Source: a bacterium (GTDB lineage: Bacteria; AUK180). From it: DNA of 13,026 bases. The stretch lies in contig JAGGYO010000346.1 of NCBI GenBank assembly GCA_021162505.1, forward strand, positions 1 through 13,026, written 5' to 3'. Both the position numbers and the translations under genes were made by a program. The stretch's first letter is position 1, and each line of letters begins with the position of its first letter. Shown here one piece after another: positions 1 through 7,500 of the stretch. The notes beneath the pieces were generated by a model that was not told where the DNA came from, made no database searches, and saw nothing but the letters and a program-made list of their open reading frames with translations.

Positions 1-1
1 A

Positions 2-391
2 ATTACAGGTGCATCCATTTTTCTTATTATTATTTTTCTTATCGCCATATTTAAGAAAAATTATTTTTGCACTACCATGTGTCCTGTTTCTTTTCTAACA
101 TTTTTGAGCGGTAAAATAAAAACAAAAAAATTTATTATTAAAAAAAATATTTATTCGAGATCGGTTTATTTTATTATTGCGTTCTTTTTTGCCTTGCAAA
201 ATATTACATATTTCGTGGTCTTCCCCTTTATCTATTTTCTACCTCCGTATAATCTAATTAAAATTGCTTTTATTTCAGTATTTTTTATTACTTCAATCTT
301 CATTCCTCGATTCTGGTGCAATACCCTGTGTCCCTTGGGGTTTTTCTTTGATCGCTTTCATATAAAATTAAATACTGAAGATAAACAGTAG
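2..391 (+). CDS. C-terminal fragment of a membrane 4Fe-4S protein (NapH/NosR/RdxA-type, Fer4_5-like)
   Basis: The reading frame is open from base 2 with no start, so this is the last 129 residues of a larger gene cut by the window edge. Two CxxxCP motifs are visible: FCTTMCP (Cys23, Cys27) and FWCNTLCPLG (Cys106, Cys110). The second sits in the R-F-W-C-x-x-x-C-P-L-G context typical of polyferredoxin-like membrane proteins. Hydrophobic stretches lie at about residues 4-17, 54-80 and 85-101, giving membrane segments around the cysteines. In this family such cysteines are thought to help bind iron-sulfur clusters and pass electrons at the membrane. The specific pathway (nitrate, nitrous oxide, copper oxidase maturation or other) cannot be told from the fragment. 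The gene converges on dnaJ. ATG77 is internal and not the true start. Confidence 0.7.
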   Translation: MTGASIFLIIIFLIAIFKKNYFCTTMCPVSFLTFLSGKIKTKKFIIKKNIYSRSVYFIIAFFFALQNITYFVVFPFIYFLPPYNLIKIAFISVFFITSIFIPRFWCNTLCPLGFFFDRFHIKLNTEDKQ

Positions 392-414
392 TGTCATAAT
401 ATCCTTTTTAATAA

Positions 415-429
415 TTCATTTTTAATGAA
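415..429. terminator. Weak hairpin between convergent genes
   Basis: TTCATT (415-420), loop TTT, AATGAA (424-429) forms a 6-bp AU-only stem in the 79-bp gap between the convergent Fe-S gene and dnaJ. Flanking DNA is AT-rich on both sides, so it could serve as a poor bidirectional terminator. The stem is weak and has no clear long U-tract. No better candidate is seen in the gap. Confidence 0.2.
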
Positions 430-470
430 AGTGCATTTAAACCTTTTATTTCAATTAAATACAATTTAAA

Positions 471-1520
471 CTAAAGTGTTTCCAAAAAGTCCTTTAATTT
501 GAGTTTTTGTTTTTTATTTAATTTTTTCGGTAATTTCAAATTTATCGTCAAATATAGATCCCCTTGATACCTGCCTCTTTTTACACCAAGACCTTTTAAT
601 TTCAATTTATTCCCATTATTTGTTCCCACGGGAATTTTAACACCAATCTTTTTACCGAAATGATCAATATCTTTTTCTGACCCGAGTAAAGCATCACTAA
701 GGTTAATATCCAATATCCTTATAAGATCATTCTCATCCCTTTCATATACGGTGGAAGGCATCACTGAAATATACAATATTAGCGGACCCGTAACTCTACC
801 GTTTGAATTACCATAATTATCCAATGTTATTTTATCTCCCTCACGGGCTCCCGAAGGGATACGGATGGTTTTTTCTTCTTCTTTCATCATTTTCCCGGTT
901 CCATTACAATAACTGCATTTCTCCTTAATAATATATCCCGTTCCTTTACATGTAGGACAAATCTGGTTTATAGCAAAAAATCCGCTTCCTCTGTTAATAT
1001 GACCTGAACCACGACACGAAGGACAAGTTTCTTTTCTACTGGCTCCTGTCCCGCCACAAATAGGACAAGTGGTAGATCTTTTATATCTTATTCTTTTCTC
1101 AATTCCTTTTATGGATTCTTCAAACCCTAAATTTATTTGTAAATGGATTGCCAAATTTTCATAAGAATCTCTTTTTTTAGATTTTGTGGAAAAAAAACTT
1201 GAAAATATATCCGTTAGATCATCAACACCACCTGATTGGGAATTTCCAAAAATATCCTGAAAATTAAAACCACCACTTTGACCCCCTTGACCGAAAGGTG
1301 AACCGCCGTATTTTTTATAGTCATCATATTTTTTTCTCTTTTCAGAATTGGACAGTATTTGATATGCCTCATTGATCTCTTTGAATTTATCTCCGGCTCC
1401 TGGATTTTTATTTATATCAGGGTGATATTTTTTTGCTAATTTTCTAAATGCTCTCTTGATATCATCGGTAGAAGCAGTCTCCGGAACACCTAAAATTTTA
1501 TAATAATCTTTTATTTCCAT
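471..1520 (-). CDS. dnaJ: Chaperone DnaJ (Hsp40, type I)
   Basis: This 349-residue co-chaperone stimulates the ATPase of DnaK and delivers unfolded clients in the cytoplasm. The J domain spans about residues 4-70, with the essential HPD at 33-35. A Gly/Phe-rich region follows (about 72-99, including GGSPFGQGG and GGFNFQDIFG). The zinc domain has four CxxCxGxG units, with cysteines at 152/155, 166/169, 188/191 and 202/205. Two beta-rich client-binding domains and a Lys-rich C-terminus complete it. All type I hallmarks are present, though the protein is slightly short for the family (usually 370-380). The ATG at 1520 is preceded by AGGGGA (1527-1532) with a 6-nt spacer. It is the last gene of hsp20-dnaK-dnaJ, 65 bp after dnaK. 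Confidence 0.97.
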   Translation of the reverse strand: MEIKDYYKILGVPETASTDDIKRAFRKLAKKYHPDINKNPGAGDKFKEINEAYQILSNSEKRKKYDDYKKYGGSPFGQGGQSGGFNFQDIFGNSQSGGVDDLTDIFSSFFSTKSKKRDSYENLAIHLQINLGFEESIKGIEKRIRYKRSTTCPICGGTGASRKETCPSCRGSGHINRGSGFFAINQICPTCKGTGYIIKEKCSYCNGTGKMMKEEEKTIRIPSGAREGDKITLDNYGNSNGRVTGPLILYISVMPSTVYERDENDLIRILDINLSDALLGSEKDIDHFGKKIGVKIPVGTNNGNKLKLKGLGVKRGRYQGDLYLTINLKLPKKLNKKQKLKLKDFLETL

Positions 1521-1552
1521 AAATTTTCCCCTATTATTCTACCGGAAATGGA

Positions 1553-1570
1553 GGAGGAAATATTTCCTCC
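1553..1570 (-). promoter_or_regulatory. Palindromic hairpin in the dnaK-dnaJ junction
   Basis: GGAGGAAATATTTCCTCC is a perfect 18-bp palindrome that folds as a 7-bp stem with an AUAU loop. It lies 16 nt after the dnaK stop and ahead of the dnaJ ribosome site. In the transcript it is followed by UCCAUUUCCGG, not a U-run, so it does not look like an intrinsic terminator. It may affect mRNA processing, stability or the relative yield of dnaJ; that role is inferred. Confidence 0.5.
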
Positions 1571-1585
1571 CCCAATATATATAAA

Positions 1586-3523
1586 CTATTTCTCGTCAAA
1601 ATCAGCATCAATTACATCATCTTTACCGGCATCACTCTTTTTGCCTTTTTTCCCGGCATCTGCTTTTGGACCAGCTTGTCCGGCACCTGCATTAGGATCT
1701 GCATTAGGTTGTTCGGCTCCATACTTTTGGTAAATATCTGAGAAAAATTTGGAGAGCTCATCAATTGCGCTTTCAATATCTTCCTTACTGTCCTTTTTCG
1801 CAACTTCTTTTAATTTCTCGATCTTTTCTTTTAATTTCTTTTCCTCATCCTCTGATAATTTTTTATTATCCTTCATTTCTTTCATTATTTTTTCGGTTTG
1901 ATAGATCAAGGTTTCTGCTTTATTTCTCGATTCTATGATCTCTTTTCTCTTATTATCTTCTGATTCGTGTTCTTTTGCCTCTTTTACCATTTTTTCGATA
2001 TCTTCATCTGATAATCCGCTTGATACTTGGATCTTTATAGTTTGCTCCTTACCTGTCGCTTTATCCTTTGCAGTAACATGTAATATTCCGTTGGCATCAA
2101 TATCAAATGTTACCTCGATCTGAGGAACTCCTCTTGGTGCAGGTGGAATACCCATTAGCTGAAATCTTCCAATGGTCTTATTGTCTTGCGACATTGGTCG
2201 TTCTCCTTGTAATACATGTATATCTACCGCCGGCTGATTATTATCTGCGGTAGTAAATATTTCTGATTTTTTTACAGGAATGGAAGTATTTCTATCGATC
2301 AATTTGGTAAAAACCCCGCCTAATGTTTCAATACCCAGTGAAAGCGGAGTAACATCAACCAATAAAATATCTCCAACACTTGAATCACCTGCAAGGATAC
2401 CACCTTGAATAGCAGCACCGATTGCAACGGCTTCATCAGGATTGATACCTTTATTGGGTTTCTTGCCGAAAAAATCTTCAACCGTTTTTTGTACCAACGG
2501 CATTCTTGTCATTCCACCTACAAGTAATACTTCATTAATATCTTTGGGTGAAAGTTTCGCATCTTCCAAAGCTTTTTTACATGGTCCTATGGACTCTTCG
2601 ACAAGGTCTCCTATTAAATTTTCCAATGTAGCACGAGAAAAATTCATTTGTAAATGTTTTGGACCATTTGCATCTGCTGTTATAAACGGCAGATTGATCT
2701 CGGTCTCAAGCTTAGACGAGAGTTCGATCTTTGCTTTTTCACCGGCATCTTTTAATCTTTGTAATGCAATAGCATCATCTCTCAGATCAATACCATTTTC
2801 TTTCTTGAATGCGTCAGCAATATGGTTAATAATTCTTTGATCAAAATTATCACCACCCAAATGTGTATTACCATTTGTAGATTTTACCTCAAATACACCT
2901 TCACTTATTTCCAGTGTGGAAATATCAAATGTACCACCACCAAGGTCATAAACAGCGAGTTTTTCCTCTTGCCCTTTCTTGTCAAGACCATAAGCCAGAG
3001 CAGCAGCAGTCGGTTCATTAATTATTCTCAAAACATTAAGACCGGCTATCTTTCCTGCATCCTTTGTTGCCTGTCTTTGGGCATCGTTAAAATATGCTGG
3101 AACTGTAATTACAGCATCTTCCACCTTTTCACCAAGATAATCTTCAGCTGTTTTTTTCATTTCCTTCAAGATCATGGCGGAAATTTCCTGAGTAGTATAT
3201 TTCTTATCATCTATCTTGATCATTACATGTTCTGCTTTTCCTTTCATAACTTTATATGGAAGGATCTTTTTTTCTTCTGTGATCTCGCTATAATTTCTTC
3301 CGATCAGTCTTTTCACAGAATAAACGGTTTTTTCCGGATTTGTAATGGATTGCCTTTTAGCAGCTTCTCCTACAATGATCTCGCCATTATCCTTAAAAGC
3401 AACTACCGATGGTGTGGTTCTGCCGCCTTCTGCATTGTGTAATACCTTGGGCTGACCGTTCTCCATGATTGCAACACATGAATTGGTAGTTCCCAAGTCA
3501 ATTCCTATAACTCTTTTAGCCAT
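1586..3523 (-). CDS. dnaK: Chaperone DnaK (Hsp70)
   Basis: This 645-residue ATP-dependent cytoplasmic chaperone is the central partner of DnaJ. The nucleotide-binding domain is complete (about 1-384): GIDLGTTNS at 7-15, NEPTAAALAYG at 169-179, the phosphate loop DLGGGTFD at 193-200 and LLVGGMTRMP at 333-342. The interdomain linker and start of the substrate domain read DILLVDVTPLSLGIE (385-399). A Lys/Glu-rich helical lid follows, then an Ala/Gly/Lys-rich tail ending DDVIDADFDEK, the usual bacterial DnaK ending. Length is normal. The ATG at 3523 has AGGAGG at 3529-3534 with a 5-nt spacer. It is the middle gene of the operon, 52 bp after hsp20. GrpE, the nucleotide exchange factor, is not in the window. 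Confidence 0.99.
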   Translation of the reverse strand: MAKRVIGIDLGTTNSCVAIMENGQPKVLHNAEGGRTTPSVVAFKDNGEIIVGEAAKRQSITNPEKTVYSVKRLIGRNYSEITEEKKILPYKVMKGKAEHVMIKIDDKKYTTQEISAMILKEMKKTAEDYLGEKVEDAVITVPAYFNDAQRQATKDAGKIAGLNVLRIINEPTAAALAYGLDKKGQEEKLAVYDLGGGTFDISTLEISEGVFEVKSTNGNTHLGGDNFDQRIINHIADAFKKENGIDLRDDAIALQRLKDAGEKAKIELSSKLETEINLPFITADANGPKHLQMNFSRATLENLIGDLVEESIGPCKKALEDAKLSPKDINEVLLVGGMTRMPLVQKTVEDFFGKKPNKGINPDEAVAIGAAIQGGILAGDSSVGDILLVDVTPLSLGIETLGGVFTKLIDRNTSIPVKKSEIFTTADNNQPAVDIHVLQGERPMSQDNKTIGRFQLMGIPPAPRGVPQIEVTFDIDANGILHVTAKDKATGKEQTIKIQVSSGLSDEDIEKMVKEAKEHESEDNKRKEIIESRNKAETLIYQTEKIMKEMKDNKKLSEDEEKKLKEKIEKLKEVAKKDSKEDIESAIDELSKFFSDIYQKYGAEQPNADPNAGAGQAGPKADAGKKGKKSDAGKDDVIDADFDEK

Positions 3524-3549
3524 ATTAGCCTCCTATATTTTAAAGTTAC

Positions 3550-3568
3550 GGGGGGCATCATGCCCCCC
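3550..3568 (-). promoter_or_regulatory. G/C hairpin in the hsp20-dnaK junction
   Basis: GGGGGGCA (3550-3557), loop TCA, TGCCCCCC (3561-3568) is a perfect 8-bp, very GC-rich stem in AT-rich DNA. It lies 7 nt after the hsp20 stop and 26 nt upstream of the dnaK start codon. The RNA 3' of the stem is GUAACUUUAAAA, not a U-tract, so strong intrinsic termination is unlikely. It could partly attenuate, protect the upstream hsp20 message, or mark a processing site; these roles are inferred. Confidence 0.55.
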
Positions 3569-3575
3569 TTCAATT

Positions 3576-4040
3576 TCATTCAGAGTGAATTTCAATTTTT
3601 TTACCCTTTGTTCCTTTCTTTTTTGGAATTTCCAATTTCAGAAGACCGTTCTTAAAAGAAGCCTTGACCTTTTCGGATTCAATGTATTCAGGAAATCTGA
3701 ATGATCTGAAAAAAGAACCATAGCTTCTCTCAATGTGAAGATAATTTTCTTCTTTTTCATTCTTTTCCATCTTCTTTTCCATCTTCTTTTCACCTTTAAT
3801 GGTCAATACATTTCTTTCCAGGGAGATCTCAATATCATCCTTGGTTAATCCCGGAAATTCGGCAATGACATTGTAATTGGTCTTATTCTCCTTAATATCA
3901 ATGTTAGGAGCCCAATTACTTTGCATAGCAGGTGAAATAGTGAAAAAATTTTCTTCTCCGAAAAAGTCATTGAAAATTTTCTCCAGCCTGTGAAGTCGTC
4001 CAAAAAGATTTTCGTCATCCGTCCATTTTTTAATAGCCAT
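3576..4040 (-). CDS. Small heat shock protein, Hsp20/alpha-crystallin family
   Basis: This 154-residue ATP-independent holdase binds unfolding proteins for later refolding by DnaK/DnaJ. The N-terminal arm (about 1-43) is rich in Phe and Trp. The alpha-crystallin domain runs about 44-140, with the family signature ASFKNGLLKLEIPK at 127-140, and the C-terminal I-x-I anchor (IEI) is at 149-151. A Lys/Glu-rich insertion with a KKMEKKMEK repeat lies at about 85-98, in the usual loop region. The start is ATG 4040, because AAGGAGGT (4045-4052) sits 4 nt upstream; the GTG at 4046 overlaps that ribosome site, and an in-frame TAA lies just before it. First gene of hsp20-dnaK-dnaJ, preceded by a sigma-54-like promoter. 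Confidence 0.95.
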   Translation of the reverse strand: MAIKKWTDDENLFGRLHRLEKIFNDFFGEENFFTISPAMQSNWAPNIDIKENKTNYNVIAEFPGLTKDDIEISLERNVLTIKGEKKMEKKMEKNEKEENYLHIERSYGSFFRSFRFPEYIESEKVKASFKNGLLKLEIPKKKGTKGKKIEIHSE

Positions 4041-4194
4041 AAGCACCTCCTTTTATAATCCTATCCTTAATCTTACCCATTGCAAAGAGAATTTTTATAA
4101 AAAGTAAACCGCGGCGGCTTATACTTGAATTTACTTTCTTTTTTCTTATGTCAAGAGAAATAAGGAGCGTTTTTTTCATTACTTTCATTTTCAT
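4030..4194 (-). CDS. Possible leader ORF upstream of and overlapping hsp20
   Basis: An ORF of up to 54 codons starts MKMKVMKKTLLISLDIRKKK and ends KGGAYGY, with its stop 8 bp inside hsp20 in another frame. GGAG (4195-4198) touches the first ATG and is 6 nt before a second ATG at 4188. The predicted sigma-54 transcript start (about 4199) would leave almost no 5' leader, so translation would depend on this very 5' GGAG. The product is basic and matches no family I recognise. It may be chance in AT-rich DNA or a translational leader coupled to hsp20. Confidence 0.2.
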   Translation of the reverse strand: MKMKVMKKTLLISLDIRKKKVNSSISRRGLLFIKILFAMGKIKDRIIKGGAYGY

Positions 4195-4209
4195 CTCCGC
4201 ATATTATAT

Positions 4210-4226
4210 TGCAAACCTTGTGCCAA
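4210..4226 (-). promoter_or_regulatory. Sigma-54 (RpoN) type promoter for hsp20-dnaK-dnaJ
   Basis: On the minus strand the sequence is TTGGCACAAGGTTTGCA. It fits the sigma-54 consensus TTGGCACGNNNNTTGCW at every defined position except the G after CAC. The invariant GG (-24) and GC (-12) are exactly 10 nt apart. The predicted start is near 4199, giving a 5' leader of about 158 nt. TATAAT follows at 4203-4208 but has no -35 at 16-18 bp, so a sigma-70 reading is weaker. Activator-type palindromes lie upstream at 4277-4335. Confidence 0.65.
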
Positions 4227-4276
4227 ATTGTATTTCCTTTAACATTGGGTTTATGCTGGAATAGATAATATTTTAT

Positions 4277-4297
4277 ACTGTCATTTTTTTTGACAGT
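4277..4297. promoter_or_regulatory. Palindrome TGTCA-N7-TGACA, proximal copy
   Basis: ACTGTCA (4277-4283), seven T, TGACAGT (4291-4297) gives perfect 7-bp arms. Its centre is about 88 bp upstream of the predicted sigma-54 start of hsp20, within the range where enhancer-binding activators dock. It shares the TGTCA-N7-TGACA core and the stretch TTTTTTGACAGTTG with the next copy. It could instead be part of a repeat element. Confidence 0.45.
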
Positions 4298-4317
4298 TGG
4301 GCGTTTTTTTACCTCAT

Positions 4318-4334
4318 TGTCAAATTTTTTGACA
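4318..4334. promoter_or_regulatory. Palindrome TGTCA-N7-TGACA, distal copy
   Basis: TGTCAAA (4318-4324), TTT, TTTGACA (4328-4334) has perfect 7-bp arms and the same TGTCA-N7-TGACA core, 39 bp from the proximal copy and centred about 127 bp upstream of the predicted hsp20 start. Two equal palindromes in tandem upstream of a GG-N10-GC promoter are typical of sigma-54 activator sites; the cognate regulator is unknown. Confidence 0.45.
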
Positions 4335-4344
4335 GTTGTGTCCG

Positions 4345-4504
4345 GGGACGGTGGTTGACATAAGGGACAAGGTGATGGTATTAACGAATATAAGAGTAAT
4401 TACAGTAAAATATAAAAGAAACGCTACATTTTAAAAGAATCTTTCCCAATCAATGAAATGCTGGGGGAAATACAACTTATGTCAACAATGTCAACCACCG
4501 TCCC
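4345..4504. mobile_element. 160-bp element with perfect 17-bp terminal inverted repeats (MITE/REP-like)
   Basis: GGGACGGTGGTTGACAT (4345-4361) is the exact reverse complement of ATGTCAACCACCGTCCC (4488-4504). The 126-bp interior codes for nothing I can see. It contains an imperfect TTTCCC/GGGAAA hairpin (4442-4447 with 4465-4470). Just inside the right arm is CTTATGTCAAC (4476-4486), matching the inverse of TTGACATAAG in the left arm, so the right end looks partly duplicated. No target-site duplication is apparent. The element abuts the protease stop codon. It may be a non-autonomous mobile repeat, or a long-range RNA stem at the 3' end of the protease message. Confidence 0.4.
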
Positions 4505-4510
4505 TCTTTG

Positions 4511-7500
4511 CTATCTTATTACCGCAATTTTTCTGGATATGTATTCTCCACTTACGGCTTCAATTATCATAATATAAACTCCAGAAGCAATGGAAGAATC
4601 ACCATCATTTTTTAGATCCCATTGAAGATAATCATTTCCATCATTATAATTTTTAATTGCATTTTTATATGTGGCAATAAGTTCGCCGGGAATACTATAT
4701 ATTTTCACATCTTTGACATTTGAAATTACTCCGAAGTGGTCAATCTTTATAAATGAATCACCCTTTTTATAGATACAGGGATTCGGATACACTCTAATCA
4801 ATTTAGCATCAAAATCTTTATTGACGGCTCTATTTGTATTTACAAAAATTCCGTATATACCGGTACTTTTAATATTGCCTATAATAAACCCACCGTCATA
4901 TTTATCATTTTTGCTGTTTTCATCAATATCATCTATGTAATATGAATCTACATATTCCCATCTCCCGTCAGTATACCTTCTCAATTCAAGTTGATCCTCA
5001 GAATAGTCAACTGCTTCTTCATAAGTGTAATATATTTGTAAAGCAAGCTCTTTACCAAAAACTATATCATTGATCTTTCCTGGAATTAATATTTGTCTAA
5101 ATTCACCAATAGGAATTAAACTTGATCTATAAGAATCAATATGTGAAACAGATTTAATAGAAAACTCCGGATACTGTGAAGCAATATCAAGTGGAATGGA
5201 AAGTTTCGTTCTTGAACTATCTTCAATTATTAGAGCATTGTCTTCAAGTTTAAAATTTCCCTTCATAAAACCGCCAACCGTTTCATCATAAACTGTCTTC
5301 AAGGCAAAATTTCCCGCATTTTCATTGATAAAAGCAAATCTATCGCCACCGCCGGAAGACCATTTTAAAAAACCTTCATTGACCGTTTCGCAATATCCCG
5401 ATTGAGGACTATTATTTATATAAACATCAAAATTAGCACTTGAAACCTCGGAGACAGGATCAAAACGGAAATCACAGTTATTAAAATTATCGGAAATATC
5501 ACAATTATAACCTACCTTTAAACCATTGATTGAAAAAGAAGGAGAATATTCGGGATGCGAAGTATTTCCCATGGAGATCAATCTTGTATCGCTCCAATCG
5601 CCACCTGTACCATCACCATCAGGATCGCCGGCAGGTTTTGTAATGCCTGCAATTATATCTTGAACATTTGTCACTTTCCATATATCCGAATTCGCAACAA
5701 TAGTGCTATTGCACGCGGGTCTTCTTACGAAAACAATTTCCGTATTATCACCGTTCCAATGCGGCTGATATAACTTATCAATTTGCGACATATCTTGATA
5801 AGGATCTGAAAGGTTTGTGATCCTTGTTAAATTGCTATCTGCTTCTGTTGAATTATTTGGCTCATATACCCATAAATCACCGGATATGGAGGTAACAATT
5901 CGTTCCTTTTCGTTATATTGATTTAACTTATCCGCATAATCAGGATCAATACAACGCCAATAAGAAAGTTGGGGTTGAAATATTATTGAATTTCCAGCTT
6001 CGCTACCATCGGCTTTGATCTTTCTTAAATGTAATTGTCCATAAGTAAAAGTAGAAGCAAAAACAATATAATTATCGTCCGGTGTCCATGAAATTTGAGA
6101 AAGATGTGAAACACAATCCAGAGAATTTGTTATAACAATCATTCCCGAACCATCATCATTTATTACTCTAATATCTGAAATACCACTAATTTCTCTGTAA
6201 ATATAAGCAATTCTCCTTGGACTATTTTTCCATGACCACTCAGGATGGAACATTCCTGCTCCGGCACTTGCGATATCAAGATCAATATCGGATTGTGCCG
6301 CAGCACATATTTCCAAACCCCATTCATTGAGCGTACCGGTAATAGCCGCATCGTTATCGCTCGCAAATAATTTCCAATCTCCATAAGCATCTTCACCGAG
6401 AAAGTCATCCATAGAACCCGGACCATCGGGTATGGTGGATGAATCATATATAGTATAAATATCATCTCCGGAACCACCGGTAAGATCATGAAGTCTTACT
6501 TTAGTTCCGGTTGGTGAAGTCAATTCTACTATCACATCACCTATATAACTATGTGTAATATCAACGAAACAATTAATATCATCAATTTGTTTGTGTTCGC
6601 CAATAGTAATTGTACTTGTAATACCTGCTGGAACATTATCAGGAATATCAATTGGTGTATCTGTTGAGAAAGCCCAATTACACCCCGTTCCCGATGGATT
6701 GACCGTTATCATAAATGTATCTGACCAATTACCCTCATCCGAGGTAATATTCAAGTCAAAAATAACATTATAATCCATTGGGAGACCACTGTAAACATCA
6801 AATTTATAAGGCGTTAAACTTTCACCGGTGGCATTATAACTCAGATCGGGATAATTTGCACTATTTGTTGTTACACTAATATAGGTACAACCGGTTGATA
6901 ATACCGCCGAAATTGTATCTGCATTTCCATATCCAATATTTTTTAGTGTTATGGGCATATCAATCTCTTCTCCGGATTCAACCACTCCATTATTATTTCC
7001 GCCTGCATTGTCATCAATAGAATGAGAATCATAGACCATTTCAGGAAGAGTTTGTGTACAATTATCTAAATACAAAATTAATGACCATGAATTTAATATA
7101 CCTTCTAAACTACTGCTCGGATCATCAATAAGTATCCATAATTTCCATTTGCCAAGTGAATTTTCACCATCAAGCTCAGCCATTGAACCGGGACCATCAG
7201 GTGCAGTTAAACTATCGTAAATTGTAATTATATCATTAGTGGTAGTTCCTGTAAGATTGTGTAGGTGAACAGTAGTGCCTGTTGGGGATATTAGATCAAC
7301 TATCAAATCCCCTATATAACCATAAGTTATATTTACACTTGTTAATATATCAACAATATTACAAGAATAGGGAACATCAATTATACTCGTAATTCCTATT
7401 TTATCGCTATCATATCTAAAAAGAGTAATAGGTGTATCAGATGAATCAATTATAAATTCACTGACCATTACAGAGAAATTGACCTGATTGGTATATGAAG

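Noticed and set aside
2822..3442. 206-codon plus-strand ORF
   Set aside because: It is antisense to dnaK, has no recognisable domain, and dnaK is unmistakable on the other strand.
3550..3568. Intrinsic terminator after hsp20
   Set aside because: The stem is strong but the RNA after it is GUAACUUUAAAA without a U-tract, and dnaK follows at once with a strong ribosome site.
4041..4046. GTG start of hsp20 two codons upstream
   Set aside because: The GTG overlaps the Shine-Dalgarno sequence, which is correctly spaced for ATG 4040.
4149..4154. Perfect TTGACA as a sigma-70 -35 box for hsp20 on the minus strand
   Set aside because: The nearest -10-like hexamer, TATAAG (4118-4123), is 25 bp away, and no good hexamer lies at 16-18 bp.
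4277..4338. Short CRISPR-like repeat (TTTTTTGACAGTTG twice)
   Set aside because: Only two copies, each within a palindrome, with no regular repeat-spacer pattern and no cas genes.
4041..4510. CIRCE or sigma-32-type heat-shock control of hsp20
   Set aside because: No TTAGCACTC-N9-GAGTGCTAA and no CTTGAA...CCCAT pair on the minus strand at proper spacing.
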